DNA of 64,000 bases from Cystobacter ferrugineus (GCF_001887355.1 NZ_MPIN01000001.1:124001-188000); one strand, 5' to 3'; numbered from the stretch's first letter, positions 47,828 through 56,949 are shown. The notes: generated by a model from the letters alone, not told the origin. Translations and numbers: made by a program.

Positions 47828-48021
47828 GACGTGTCCTCCTGGGGCTCGCGGGAAGCGAGCGATGTGGCTGGGAGGATGCGTCGGGAGCCGAGGCCGCGGG
47901 AGAGCGGGGATTCAGGCCGGATCGGCGGGGATTTCGGTCAGACCCCGCCCTGCTCGCCCCGGAGGGACGCGCGCATGGGCCCGGAGGGGGAATTCCGAGC
48001 CCGCGCGCGGGGGGCCGTTGC

Positions 48022-49677
48022 TCAGGCGTTGCGGCGCACCATGGCCACGTCGTAGTGGCGCCCGACGATTTCACCCGTGGCGGCCGAGCCCGGGCGGTAC
48101 AGGCCGCCGGTGCGCTCGTCCACGTAGAAGCGGTTGTTGGGGTTGGTGTCCTGGCCCTTGCTGGCGTGGCGGGTGCCCGGATCGTGGAAGGTGTAGTAGG
48201 TGCGGCCCTGGGCGTCCGTGCCCCGGCCGGTGATGGTGACGAAGTGGTCCGTCAGCCCGTCCGCGTTGTAGTTGGAGTCCTTGTGGCTGACGCCCACCAC
48301 CACGGGCTTGCCCGCGTTGAGCTGCTGGTCGATGTAGTTGCGGCCCTGGGCGGCCTTCTGGGCGTTCACCGTGAGCCGGCCCTTGCTGTTCTCGCCGGTG
48401 GCGAGCTGGATGCGCTGATCCGGCCCCGTCACCGTGGCGCCCGCCGCCTTCGCCATGGCCGTGGCCGCCTTGAAGCACGCCGTGTCGCTCGGCGTGTAGC
48501 CGTGACCGCCCTCGAACTGGCTGTAGAAGGGCACCTGCACCTTCTTCGCCGCCTTGTTGTCCCCGGTGGGCGTCACCTGCTCGGTCTGGGTCGGGGTCGG
48601 CGCCTGGGTGGCTCCCCCCTGGCGCTCGCGCGCCAGCCGGGACAGGGCGTCCTGGGACTCGCTCTTGTAGCGGTCGGAGACTCCCTGCTGGACGTCCCTC
48701 GAGCTGCTCGAGAAGTACACCAGCTCGCCACTGGCGTTCTTGCGGCCACGCTCGGCGTAGATGTCCTTGATGAGCTGCTCGTCACTCACCTTGGCGGGAT
48801 CCCTCCCGGCGAGCGCGCGCTTGAAGATGTCGTCGGCGGCCTTGGGCCCGTGCTGCACCGAGGTGGACCAGGCCACGTCGCGCAGCGCCTTCGAGCGCTG
48901 GTCGAGATCGATGCCCGTGGCCTTCTTGATCTCCGCGGCGCCCACGTCGTAGTGCGTGGCCTTGATGTAGTCGTGCTGGGCCTTGTCGAAGCCCTGGGGA
49001 TCCTTCGCCGCGAGCTGCTTCCAGGCGGCGGAGAACTCCTTGGTGCCGGGGGCGTGGCCGGACAGCGCGGCGTGGTAGTCCGGGTGGCTGGTGCGCAGCG
49101 AGTCGACGAAGGCCTTCGCGGAGCCGTTGTTGGACGCGAACTGGTACGAGCCGTAGGACACGCCGCCGTGGTCGCCCTTGCCCGTGGAGACGGTGCCCGG
49201 GCCCCGCGCCTCGTACTTGCGGCTCAGGCTGCCCAGCTCCTCGTTGGCGGGCGGGGTGGAAGGCGTGGACGGCTGGCCGGCCGGAGCCGCTCCGCCCGTG
49301 GAGCCCGAGCCGCCCGGCACCGTGAGCGTCTGCCCGGTGGAGATCCTGTTCGGGTTCTGGATGTCGTTGGCCTTGGCCAGCGCCGACACCGTGGTGTGCA
49401 GGTTCCTGGCGATCTCCGACAGCGTGTCTCCCGCGCGGACCGTGTAGCTGCCGCCCTGGGTGGGGGCCTGGGGAGCGCCGTCGCCATCCTGGGGCAGGGA
49501 GGGGCGGGGCTTGCTCTCGAAGTTGTCGGGGACCTTGAGGGTCTGGCCGGCGATGATCTTGTCCGGGTTCTTGATGCCGTTCTGCCTGGCGAGCTCGGAG
49601 ACCGTGGTGTTGTAGCGCGCGGCGATGGCCGACAGCGTGTCGCCCGAGCGAACCTTGTAGTTACTCACTCCCGTCAT
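48022..49677 (-). CDS. double-LysM protein with lysozyme-like and C39-like cysteine peptidase domains
   Basis: The 551-residue protein begins [20 protein letters not shown], so it has no signal peptide. Two LysM repeats (residues 6-50, 77-120) are followed by a Pro-rich linker. A phage/muramidase-like domain spans about 148-345, with [15 protein letters not shown] (candidate catalytic Glu156) and [16 protein letters not shown] second linker leads to a papain/C39-like domain (about 378-545) with Cys401 in [14 protein letters not shown] and His478 in [16 protein letters not shown] 49677 has GGAG 7 nt upstream. Two wall-active modules on LysM anchors without a Sec signal suggest release by lysis or a specialised system. 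Substrate and function are inferred from motifs. Confidence 0.8.
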   Translation of the reverse strand: MTGVSNYKVRSGDTLSAIAARYNTTVSELARQNGIKNPDKIIAGQTLKVPDNFESKPRPSLPQDGDGAPQAPTQGGSYTVRAGDTLSEIARNLHTTVSALAKANDIQNPNRISTGQTLTVPGGSGSTGGAAPAGQPSTPSTPPANEELGSLSRKYEARGPGTVSTGKGDHGGVSYGSYQFASNNGSAKAFVDSLRTSHPDYHAALSGHAPGTKEFSAAWKQLAAKDPQGFDKAQHDYIKATHYDVGAAEIKKATGIDLDQRSKALRDVAWSTSVQHGPKAADDIFKRALAGRDPAKVSDEQLIKDIYAERGRKNASGELVYFSSSSRDVQQGVSDRYKSESQDALSRLARERQGGATQAPTPTQTEQVTPTGDNKAAKKVQVPFYSQFEGGHGYTPSDTACFKAATAMAKAAGATVTGPDQRIQLATGENSKGRLTVNAQKAAQGRNYIDQQLNAGKPVVVGVSHKDSNYNADGLTDHFVTITGRGTDAQGRTYYTFHDPGTRHASKGQDTNPNNRFYVDERTGGLYRPGSAATGEIVGRHYDVAMVRRNA

Positions 49678-49852
49678 GGACCGACTCCGCCTGGGCAGGC
49701 CACGTCCCTTGCCGGGGTCGTGGACGTGATTTTCAGGATCATCGACGCTTTGATGAGAAAGTTTCCTCCCAATTTCTCAAAGGGACCACCCACGGAGAGA
49801 GTGGATGAGGCGGTAGGCTCACGGGCCGAGCCGGCTGAAAGGGAGAGCGAAA

Positions 49853-50875
49853 ATGGGCAATGCGATGCGTCACTGGATGGGACTCATGGGGCTGGTGGTG
49901 GGGGCGGGTGCCCTGACGGCGGGAGCGCAGCCGGCGGGGGATGTGACGGGGGTGTACTCGACGAAGGGAGGGACGCTGGCCATCGTCCAGGGCGACAACG
50001 AGACGCTGGTGCACTACCTGAGTTCGTTTCCCCAGGGGGACAGCGCGGGCACGTGCGAGTGCTCCCTGGTGGTGAAGAGCAAGACGGCCACGCGCTGGAC
50101 GCTGGCGGGCCCGGATCTCGCACCCGGCAAGTTGAGCTTGGCCGTCGCGCCGGGACGCTTCGTGCTGGAGGGAACCACCCCGGGCTGCTGTGGCGCCGGG
50201 TGGCCGGGTAAGGACGAGTTCTCGCGAGCCCAGGCGGCCACGCCCCCCGCGTCGTGCAAGGTGAGCGCGCCTCGCGTGTACTTCCAGGCCACGGACGAGG
50301 GGAACACCCAGCGCAAGGCGTACGTGGTGCAAGGCGACACGGTGGAGGCCTTCATCTCCCCCACCGAGCCGGACCTGGTGCCCGCGCGCTTCAAGGGAAA
50401 GAAGACGACGGCGGGATTGCTCCAGCGCACCCAGCTCGAGTGCACGTCCGCCCCGGCCGCCGCGGCCCCGCCCGCGGTGAAGGCCGAGCAACTCCAGCCG
50501 CTCGCCGGCAAGTGGGTGGAGCTCACGAAGAAGGGCAAGGGCTACGTCATCTTCAAACCCTGCTCGGCCGAGACCCGCGCCTTCACCGTGCAGCCGGACG
50601 GCGCGCGGATGGAGATCCAGCTCGGGCAGGAGAGCACGAGCGCCCAGGTGACGAAGCTCCAGCCCGGCCAGGGTGCTGGGGCCTACGTGTTGGAGCTCAC
50701 CCGGGAGGGAGGCCAGGGCGAGCAGGTGGAGTGGAAGGTGACCGACGCCGCCAAGGGCATCGTGTCCCTCACCAGCTCCGATCTCTTCGCCCAGAGCCAC
50801 ACCTACGTGCGCGACGCGAAGAAGGGCGCGTTCCGCGTGGACGCCGAGAAGAACTGCGAGAGCGAGCACGACTAG
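49853..50875 (+). CDS. secreted protein of unknown function
   Basis: The 340-residue protein from ATG 49853 (GGGAG upstream) has a signal peptide (GLMGLVVGAGALTAGA, cleaved before QPAGD). It shows two similar halves: ADVTGVYSTKGGTLAIVQG in the N-terminal half and LAGKWVELTKKGKGYVIFK in the C-terminal half. Both look like lipocalin-style beta domains with paired cysteines (TCECSL, GCCGAG, PASCKV). The halves are joined by a Pro/Ala linker (APAAAAPPAVKA). No family recognised and no informative neighbours; it is divergent from the LysM/C39 gene and convergent with a small lipoprotein gene. Confidence 0.75.
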   Translation: MGNAMRHWMGLMGLVVGAGALTAGAQPAGDVTGVYSTKGGTLAIVQGDNETLVHYLSSFPQGDSAGTCECSLVVKSKTATRWTLAGPDLAPGKLSLAVAPGRFVLEGTTPGCCGAGWPGKDEFSRAQAATPPASCKVSAPRVYFQATDEGNTQRKAYVVQGDTVEAFISPTEPDLVPARFKGKKTTAGLLQRTQLECTSAPAAAAPPAVKAEQLQPLAGKWVELTKKGKGYVIFKPCSAETRAFTVQPDGARMEIQLGQESTSAQVTKLQPGQGAGAYVLELTREGGQGEQVEWKVTDAAKGIVSLTSSDLFAQSHTYVRDAKKGAFRVDAEKNCESEHD

Positions 50876-50909
50876 CGCCCGCGCCTTCCCGGCGTCCCCG
50901 CGTGGCCGC

Positions 50910-51305
50910 TCACTCCGGCCCGCAACCGCAACCGCAGTCGTTGAAGAACGCCGTCAGGCCCGTGGCGCACTTGAACAAGACCCCCTGGCATCGCGCGGGG
51001 TCGGTCAGGACATAGTGGTCGCCCGGCTCATCACCGCAGGTCGCGGCCGTGGCTGCCGTGCAGCGGCCCGAGCAGTCGCGTCCGCCCTGGGCTGGATCAC
51101 ACGTGTCCGCCGGATCGTCCACGCAGATGTAGCCCGAGGGGCAGGGGATGGCCGCGAGGCCGCCGCAGAAGCGCCCCTCGGGGTCGCTCTCGTCCACGCC
51201 CTGGGTGGCGTTCCCCGCCTCCATCGCATCCGACGGACCACACCCTCCACCCACCAGCGCCGCGCCCACGACGAGAACACTCCAGAGCATTCCACGTGTG
51301 TTCAT
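50910..51305 (-). CDS. small Cys-rich lipoprotein
   Basis: ATG 51305, with GGGGGGAAC just upstream, gives 131 residues. The lipobox is LVGGGC (Cys22). The mature part has a regular cysteine pattern: RFCGGLAAIPCPSGYICVDD, DTCDPAQGGRDCSGRC, TCGDEP, then FNDCGCGCGPE. The CGGxAxxPCPxGYxCVDDPxDxCDPxxGGxDCxGxC pattern is common in myxobacterial lipoproteins of unknown function. Probably outer-membrane attached and disulfide-stabilised. The same frame stays open far into the opposite strand of the M28 gene, but that extension is a shadow. Confidence 0.8.
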   Translation of the reverse strand: MNTRGMLWSVLVVGAALVGGGCGPSDAMEAGNATQGVDESDPEGRFCGGLAAIPCPSGYICVDDPADTCDPAQGGRDCSGRCTAATAATCGDEPGDHYVLTDPARCQGVLFKCATGLTAFFNDCGCGCGPE

Positions 51306-51479
51306 GTTGTTCCCCCCTCTGATGGCCGGGCAACCCGCGGTTGCTCCCGGGTCAGTTAGAGATGGGAATCGGGGATGTATTCCGGAAGCAGGGGAGGAGA
51401 CGGCGAGGGCCATGCCCGGCCGCATGGAGTCCCTCGCTGGAGACACGGTCCTCGCCTCACTGGAGATACTCCCTTCTGG

Positions 51480-51572
51480 GTCGACCGCACCTTCTCCTTC
51501 GCCGAGGCCAACGAGGCCCTGCGCCACATGGAGGCGGGTGCCTACTTCGGCAAGATCGTCATCACCGTCTGA
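51480..51572 (+). pseudogene. 3' remnant of a medium-chain zinc-type alcohol dehydrogenase/quinone reductase
   Basis: The frame ends VDRTFSFAEANEALRHMEAG then AYFGKIVITV and a stop. This is the classic C-terminus of MDR alcohol dehydrogenases (VIxRxFxFxxAxEALRxMExGxxxGKIVI). Upstream of about 51478 the frame no longer resembles the family and no other frame supplies the missing 300 residues, so only the tail survives. It sits between the Cys-rich lipoprotein and the Fur box. Confidence 0.7.
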
Positions 51573-51634
51573 GCCCGCGGCGCCGCCTTTCACACGCCTG
51601 ACTCCCGAATTCACTCGACATGTCTGGAGGAGTT

Positions 51635-51653
51635 GATAGTGATAATCAATATC
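51635..51653. promoter_or_regulatory. Fur box upstream of the PD40/M28 lipoprotein gene
   Basis: GATAGTGATAATCAATATC matches the classical 19-bp Fur site GATAATGATAATCATTATC at 17 of 19 positions, inside a longer inverted repeat GTTGATA-N11-TATCAAC. The A+T-rich palindrome stands out sharply from the G+C-rich surroundings. It lies 18 bp upstream of ATG 51672, a position to block transcription or initiation when iron is plentiful. Confidence 0.7.
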
Positions 51654-51671
51654 AACTTCCGGACTCCTCGA

Positions 51672-54470
51672 ATGAAAAGACTCCCCCTCGGCGTCCTGTT
51701 CTTCCTGGGCTGTGCCCACGCGCCCTCCGCGCCCGCGCCGTCCACCGAGACTCCACCCACGTCGCCCAAGACGCTTCCCGCGCGGGAAGGGGAGGGGCAC
51801 CTGGGCGCGCTGCGGCAGCTCACCTTCGGGGGGGAGAACGCCGAGGCGTATTGGGCCTTCTCGGGCGAGGCACTCACCTTCCAGGCCCGGCTCGAGGGGC
51901 AGCAGTGCGATCGCATCTACTGGCTGGATGCGAAGACGGGCGCGACGCGGCCCATCTCCAGCGGCGAGGGCGTCACCACGTGTGCCTACGCGCTGCCGGG
52001 AGATGACGAGGTCATCTACGCCTCGACGCACGAGTCCGGTGCCGCCTGTCCGCCCAAGCCCGACATGCGCCAGGGCTACGTGTGGCCGCTCTACGAGGGC
52101 TACGACATCTACAAGGCCCGGGCGGATGGCTCCAACCGGCGGCCCCTCACGCGCGCGCCGGGCTACGACGCCGAGGCGACGGTGTGCCCGAAGGATGGCT
52201 CCATCGTCTTCACGTCCGTGCGCGACGGGGACCTGGAGCTGTACCGCATGGACGCGGACGGGGGGAACGTGAAGCGGCTCACCTTCACGCCCGGCTATGA
52301 CGGCGGTGCCTTCTTCAACCGCGACTGCACGAAGATCGTCTGGCGCGCGTCGCGGCCCGCGCCGGGCAAGGAGCTGGAGGACTACCAGGCGCTGCTGGCC
52401 CAGGGGCTCGTGCGGCCCACGAAGCTGGAGCTCTATGTCGCCGACGCGGACGGCTCCAACCCCACGCAGATCACCTACCTGAACGTGGCCTCCTTCGCTC
52501 CGGCCTGGCACCCCACGCGCGAGCGCATCCTCTTCTCCACCAACTACCCCAACCCCCGTGGGCGGGAGTTCGACATCTGGGCGGTGAACGTGGACGGCTC
52601 GGGCCTGGAGCGCATCACCACCGCGCCCGGCTTCGATGGCTTCCCGTTGTTCTCTCCGGACGGCAAGCAGCTCGCCTTCTCCTCCAACCGCGAGACGGCG
52701 CCGGGCCGCCAGGACACCAACGTCTTCATCGCCGAGTGGAGGGACGACGCGCCGGCCACCCCGGCCGAGCCCCAGCCCGCGGATCGGGTGATGGAGGACG
52801 TGCGCTTCCTCGCGGCCCCCGAGCAGGGGGGCCGGGGCGTGGACACGCCGGGCATCGAGCAGACGGCGCGCTACCTCGAGCAGCGCTTCACGGCGCTCGG
52901 GCTCGTGCCCGCGGGGGACAACGGCACCTTCCGCCAGCGCTTCTCCGTCACCACCGAGGTGAAGGCCGGCGCCGGCACGGCGTTGGAGCTGGGCGCTCTG
53001 CGGGCGAAGGACGAGGCGTTCCTGCCCCTGGGCTTCTCCGCCGACGGCGACGTGAGCGGCGACGTCGTGCTCGCGGGGTACGGCGTGCGCGCGAAGGAGC
53101 TGGGCGTGGATGACTACGCGGGGCTCTCGGTGAAGGGGAAGATCGTCGTCGTGCGGCGCTTCGTGCCCGATCAGCCCGCGTTCGCCTCGAGCGAGGCGCA
53201 GCGCCGCTATGGCGACCTGCGCCACAAGGCGTGGGTGGCGAAGGAGGCGGGGGCGCGCGCGCTCATCGTGGTGGACTGGCCCGCGGGCGTGGCCGCGGGG
53301 GCCCACGGCACGCCCACCGAGGCCCGCCTGCCGCCGCTGCGGCCCGAGGGCGCCCAGGACGCGGGACTGCCCGTGGTCATCCTGAAGCGCGAGGGCTTCG
53401 AGCCCGTGCTCCAGCAGCTCGAGAAGAAGAAGAAGGTGCGCGGCCGGGTGGCGGTGCGGCTCGACAAGATCCAGAAGGACGCATGGAACCTCGTGGGCCG
53501 GCTGCCCGCGGCATCCCCCGAGGCGCGTGCCGGCTCCGGCGTGGTGGTGGTGGGCGCGCACTATGACCATCTGGGCACGGGGGGACGGGGCTCGCTGGCG
53601 CCCGACAGCCACGAGCCGCACCTGGGCGCGGATGACAACGCCTCGGGCGTGGCGGGCCTGCTGGAGGCGGCGCGGCTGCTCGCGGCGAAGCGGGAGCGGT
53701 TGCAGCGGGACGTCTACTTCACGGCCTTCTCGGGCGAGGAGCTGGGCGTGTTGGGCTCCACGGCGTGGACGCGCTCGCCGCCCGCGGGGCTCGCGATGAA
53801 GGACGTGGTGGGGATGATCAACCTCGACATGGTGGGCCGGCTGCGCGGCAACCACCTGGCGGTGCTGGGAGTGGAGTCCGGCCAGGAGTGGCGTGACGTG
53901 ATCGCCCCCGCGTGCGCCCTGGCCCGCGTGCAATGCGATGGCTCGGGGGATGGGTATGGACCGTCGGACCACACGCCGTTCTACGCGGCGGGCGTCCCGG
54001 TGCTGCACTTCTTCACCGGCGCGCACGGCGACTACCACAAGCCGTCCGACAGCGCGTCGCGCATCAACGCGGCGGGGCTCGCGCAGGTGGGGCTCATCGT
54101 GTCCGAGGTCGCCGCCGAGGTGAGCGCGAGGCCCGCGCGTCTCACCTACCGCAACGTGCCCGCGCCCGCGCCGGCCGGGGACATGCGCTCGTTCAACGCG
54201 TCCCTGGGCACCGTGCCGGACTACGCGCCACCCGAGGGCACACGTGGAGTGCTGCTCGCGGGCGTGCGGCCGGGTGGGGCCGCGGAGCAGGGCGGCATGA
54301 AGCGGGGGGATGTGCTCATCCGGCTCGGCACCCACGACGTGGGGAGCGTGGAGGATTTGATGTACGCGCTCAACGCCTCCAAGCCCGGCGAGACCGTCAC
54401 CGCCCTCGTCCTGCGCGAGGGCCAGGAAGTGAAACTCTCCGTCACGTTCCAGGAGAGCCAGCGACGCTGA
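51672..54470 (+). CDS. lipoprotein with PD40/TolB-like propeller, M28 aminopeptidase and PDZ domain
   Basis: ATG 51672 gives MKRLPLGVLFFLGCAHA with lipobox Cys14; total 932 residues. PD40 beta-propeller repeats cover about 40-355 (ADGSNRRPLTRAPGYDAEA, DADGGNVKRLTFTPGYDGG, NVDGSGLERITTAPGFDG). A PA-like insert follows (GLSVKGKIVVVRRFVPDQ). The M28 zinc aminopeptidase domain (about 520-820) has GAHYDHLGTGG, DDNASGVAGLLEAARLL, AFSGEELGVLGS, INLDMVGR and PVLHFFTG, covering its metal-binding His/Asp/Glu set. A C-terminal PDZ domain (about 845-925) has GVLLAGVRPGGAAEQGG. It probably trims peptides at the cell surface. The Fur box implies iron-limited expression. Confidence 0.93.
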   Translation: MKRLPLGVLFFLGCAHAPSAPAPSTETPPTSPKTLPAREGEGHLGALRQLTFGGENAEAYWAFSGEALTFQARLEGQQCDRIYWLDAKTGATRPISSGEGVTTCAYALPGDDEVIYASTHESGAACPPKPDMRQGYVWPLYEGYDIYKARADGSNRRPLTRAPGYDAEATVCPKDGSIVFTSVRDGDLELYRMDADGGNVKRLTFTPGYDGGAFFNRDCTKIVWRASRPAPGKELEDYQALLAQGLVRPTKLELYVADADGSNPTQITYLNVASFAPAWHPTRERILFSTNYPNPRGREFDIWAVNVDGSGLERITTAPGFDGFPLFSPDGKQLAFSSNRETAPGRQDTNVFIAEWRDDAPATPAEPQPADRVMEDVRFLAAPEQGGRGVDTPGIEQTARYLEQRFTALGLVPAGDNGTFRQRFSVTTEVKAGAGTALELGALRAKDEAFLPLGFSADGDVSGDVVLAGYGVRAKELGVDDYAGLSVKGKIVVVRRFVPDQPAFASSEAQRRYGDLRHKAWVAKEAGARALIVVDWPAGVAAGAHGTPTEARLPPLRPEGAQDAGLPVVILKREGFEPVLQQLEKKKKVRGRVAVRLDKIQKDAWNLVGRLPAASPEARAGSGVVVVGAHYDHLGTGGRGSLAPDSHEPHLGADDNASGVAGLLEAARLLAAKRERLQRDVYFTAFSGEELGVLGSTAWTRSPPAGLAMKDVVGMINLDMVGRLRGNHLAVLGVESGQEWRDVIAPACALARVQCDGSGDGYGPSDHTPFYAAGVPVLHFFTGAHGDYHKPSDSASRINAAGLAQVGLIVSEVAAEVSARPARLTYRNVPAPAPAGDMRSFNASLGTVPDYAPPEGTRGVLLAGVRPGGAAEQGGMKRGDVLIRLGTHDVGSVEDLMYALNASKPGETVTALVLREGQEVKLSVTFQESQRR

Positions 54471-54632
54471 GTTGTTGGAAAAATGTCGTGCGGTGTCTTG
54501 TGGCTGTGCAACGCGATGATGTCCGTAGATTTCGTGAACTCGCCCACGAGGGTGATGGGGGTTCCCTATCGCCCCTGAAGCGTCTATGACGTCTGGCGTC
54601 AAGTTCCGGTCAACCCAATGGGAGAGCACTGA

Positions 54633-55169
54633 ATGAGATCCAAGATCCTGTTGACACTGATGGTGTTGCTGGCGACCCCCGCGCTCGCGGAGCTGGAGCG
54701 CAGTGGTCCCGCGAGCGCGACGTTCTCCGGCAAGGGGCCGGCCGGCTTCAAGCTGGAGGGGAAGACCGAGGAGGTGACCCTCAAGGACGATGGCAAGACG
54801 GTGGTCATCTCCGTGCCGCTGGCGTCGCTCAAGACAGGCATTGATCTGCGCGACCGTCACATGCGCGAGAAGTACCTCGAGGTGGAAAAGTTCCCGCACG
54901 CGGTGCTGGAGGTGCTCTGGAGCGCCATCCAGTTGCCGGAGGACGGGAAGACGACCACCCAGACGGTGCCGGGGAAGATGACCCTGCACGGCAAGACGAA
55001 GGACGTGTCCGTCACCTACACCGTCAAGCGCACCGGGGACGCCTACGAGGCGAGCGGCAAGCTGCCCCTCAACCTCAAGGACTTCGACATCGTCATCCCG
55101 AACTACCTGGGCGTGACGGTCAAGCCCGACATCGAGACGCTCACCTCGTTCCAGTTCAAGAAGAAGTAG
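54633..55169 (+). CDS. YceI family periplasmic protein
   Basis: The 178-residue protein has a signal peptide (MRSKILLTLMVLLATPALA) and a YceI lipocalin-like barrel: ASATFSGKGPAGFKLEGKT, SVPLASLKTGIDLRDRHM, REKYLEVEKFPHAVLEV and LTLHGKTKDV-type strand, ending FDIVIPNYLGVTVKP. YceI proteins bind isoprenoids such as quinones in a long cavity. GGGAGAG precedes ATG 54633. It is 14 bp upstream of a c-type-heme barrel-like gene in the same direction, so a lipid- or quinone-linked redox role is possible but unproven. Confidence 0.92.
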   Translation: MRSKILLTLMVLLATPALAELERSGPASATFSGKGPAGFKLEGKTEEVTLKDDGKTVVISVPLASLKTGIDLRDRHMREKYLEVEKFPHAVLEVLWSAIQLPEDGKTTTQTVPGKMTLHGKTKDVSVTYTVKRTGDAYEASGKLPLNLKDFDIVIPNYLGVTVKPDIETLTSFQFKKK

Positions 55170-55182
55170 GAATCACGCCCCC

Positions 55183-56352
55183 ATGCGTCAGTCTCTCGTA
55201 TTGCTGTTCCTGTTCGGGCTCCTCGCGTCGCCTCGGGCCGAGGCCTACACGTGGATGATCCGCCACGGTTATTCCAGTTGCGCCGCGTGCCATGCGGACC
55301 CCTCGGGAGCCGGACTCGTCACCGCCTATGGGCGGGCCCAGTCCGAGCTGCTGCTCGCCGCCAACTATGGCAAGGCGAAGGAGGAGGTCAGCCCCAGCAC
55401 GGGCTTTCTCGTCGGCGCGGTGAACACGCCGGACTGGCTCCTGTTGGGGCTGTCCTTCCGCGGCGGCGCGCTCGTCAACCAGTCGGGGACGGCGGACCCC
55501 ACCGTGCGGCCGGTGCAGATGACGAGCGACATCCGCGCCCAGGCCACCTTCGGCCAGTTCCGCGCCAATGCCAGCCTGGGCTTCGCGCTGCGCCGCGCGC
55601 GCCTGGCGGCGCTGACCACCACCGAGGCCAACAACGTCGTGTCGCGCGACCACTGGCTCGGCTGGGACAACGAGAACCAGACGCTGCTGGTGCGCGCGGG
55701 CCGCATCAACCTGCCGTTCGGTCTGCGCAACGTGGAGCACACCTCGTGGGTGCGTGAGCGCACGCGCACCGACACCAACGAGCACCAGCAGTACGGTGTG
55801 GCCGTCGCCTACAACGGCGAGGGCTTCCGCGGCGAGGTGATGGGCATCGCGGGCAACTTCCTGCTCAAGCCCGACGAGTACCGGGAGCGCGGCTACTCGG
55901 GCTACTTCGAGTGGTCCCCGCGGACGAACCTGGCGCTGGGGGTGAGCAGCCTCGCCACGCGCGCCGCGTACGACGTGGACACGCGGCAGCCGGACTTCTG
56001 GCGGCAGGCGCACGGCGTCTTCGGCCGCTGGGCGGTGAGCGGTCCCGTGGTGTTGCTGGGCGAGGTGGATCTGCTCGTCAATTCCTCTCGCGACCAGGGC
56101 GCGGGGCTGGGCTACACCGGCCTGCTCCAGGCGGACATCGAGCCGGTGCAGGGTCTGCACGTCATTCTCGCGGGCGAGGCCCTGCGCACGGTGGGGGGAG
56201 TCGGCACCAACGTGGGCGGAAGTTTGGGACTGGCCTTTGTCTTCCTCCCCCAGGTCGAGTTGCGCGTCGATGGTGTCGTGCGGAGGTTCGCCACCGAGAC
56301 GGGCGGCACCAATACCTTGTCCATTCTCAGCCAGTTGCACCTCTTGCTATGA
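55183..56352 (+). CDS. outer-membrane barrel-like protein with one N-terminal c-type heme site
   Basis: The 389-residue protein has a signal peptide cut near RAEA, then YTWMIRHGYSSCAACHADP with a CxxCH heme motif (Cys33, Cys36, His37). The remaining 330 residues alternate polar and hydrophobic residues with many aromatic-ended strands (FRGGALVNQSGTADP, LLVRAGRINLPFGLRN, YGVAVAYNGEGFRGEV), like an outer-membrane beta-barrel. LPFGLRN-type segments occur in porin-like electron conduits and phosphate porins. Gene order yceI, this gene, heme/MYXO-CTERM gene, with a 4-base overlap downstream, points to one redox unit at the outer membrane. The barrel call is inferred. Confidence 0.75.
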   Translation: MRQSLVLLFLFGLLASPRAEAYTWMIRHGYSSCAACHADPSGAGLVTAYGRAQSELLLAANYGKAKEEVSPSTGFLVGAVNTPDWLLLGLSFRGGALVNQSGTADPTVRPVQMTSDIRAQATFGQFRANASLGFALRRARLAALTTTEANNVVSRDHWLGWDNENQTLLVRAGRINLPFGLRNVEHTSWVRERTRTDTNEHQQYGVAVAYNGEGFRGEVMGIAGNFLLKPDEYRERGYSGYFEWSPRTNLALGVSSLATRAAYDVDTRQPDFWRQAHGVFGRWAVSGPVVLLGEVDLLVNSSRDQGAGLGYTGLLQADIEPVQGLHVILAGEALRTVGGVGTNVGGSLGLAFVFLPQVELRVDGVVRRFATETGGTNTLSILSQLHLLL

Positions 56353-56852
56353 ACGACCCATTCCATCGCGGCTTGCCGCACGTGCTGGCGCGGGCCAGCC
56401 TCCTGGGAGTCATCCTGCTCGGCGCCACCGCCGCGAAGGCCACTCCCACTTTTCCGGGAGTCATCAACTCCGAGCTGGGGGGAGCCACCTCGGTCTCGTG
56501 CCCCCTCTGCCACCAGGGCATGCCCTCCGTGGGCACGGTGACCACGCCCTTCGGCAAGTCGATTCTCGCCCGGAATGTCGAGCCCGGTAACGAGGCTTCG
56601 TTGCGCAAGGCGCTGGCCGAGCTGGACACCGAGAAGGTGGACAGTGACGGCGACGGCACGCCCGACACGGAGGAGCTGAAGGCGGGCCGCAATCCCAACT
56701 CGAGCGACGGGACCACGGGTCCAGGCGGCGAGGATCCGGGCGGAGACAATGTGCTGCCCGACCCCTCCTACGGGTGCGCCGCGGCGCCGGGCGCTCCGGT
56801 GGGCCTGCTGCTCGGCGGGTTGTGGCTCCTGCGCCGACGCCGCCGGGCGTAG
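56349..56852 (+). CDS. secreted protein with CxxCH motif, calcium-binding repeat and MYXO-CTERM-like tail
   Basis: ATG 56349 overlaps the previous stop by 4 bases (ATGA). The 167-residue protein has a signal peptide (ASLLGVILLGATAAKA), SVSCPLCHQGMPSVG with a CxxCH heme-type motif (Cys51, Cys54, His55) and VDSDGDGTPDTEELKAGRNP, a thrombospondin type 3-like calcium site. A Gly/Asp spacer precedes the C-terminus YGCAAAPGAPVGLLLGGLWL, which is followed by an Arg-rich end. Gly-Cys, a hydrophobic helix and terminal arginines are the MYXO-CTERM sorting signal, which anchors proteins at the myxobacterial surface. With the upstream barrel-like heme protein it may form a surface electron-transfer pair. 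Confidence 0.8.
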   Translation: MNDPFHRGLPHVLARASLLGVILLGATAAKATPTFPGVINSELGGATSVSCPLCHQGMPSVGTVTTPFGKSILARNVEPGNEASLRKALAELDTEKVDSDGDGTPDTEELKAGRNPNSSDGTTGPGGEDPGGDNVLPDPSYGCAAAPGAPVGLLLGGLWLLRRRRRA

Positions 56853-56949
56853 GCGCCCGGGGCCCGAGCGGCCGTCCTCATGAGCCCTTTCGGTCGTGAG
56901 GGCGGGAGATTATAGAGGGGACTCCTTTTTTTCACGCGGAGTCCTCCTC

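Noticed and set aside
50910..54989. A very long minus-strand open frame opposite the M28 gene
   Set aside because: Only its last 131 codons (the Cys-rich lipoprotein with its own signal and ribosome site) look real. The rest is antisense to the PD40/M28/PDZ gene and has shadow composition.
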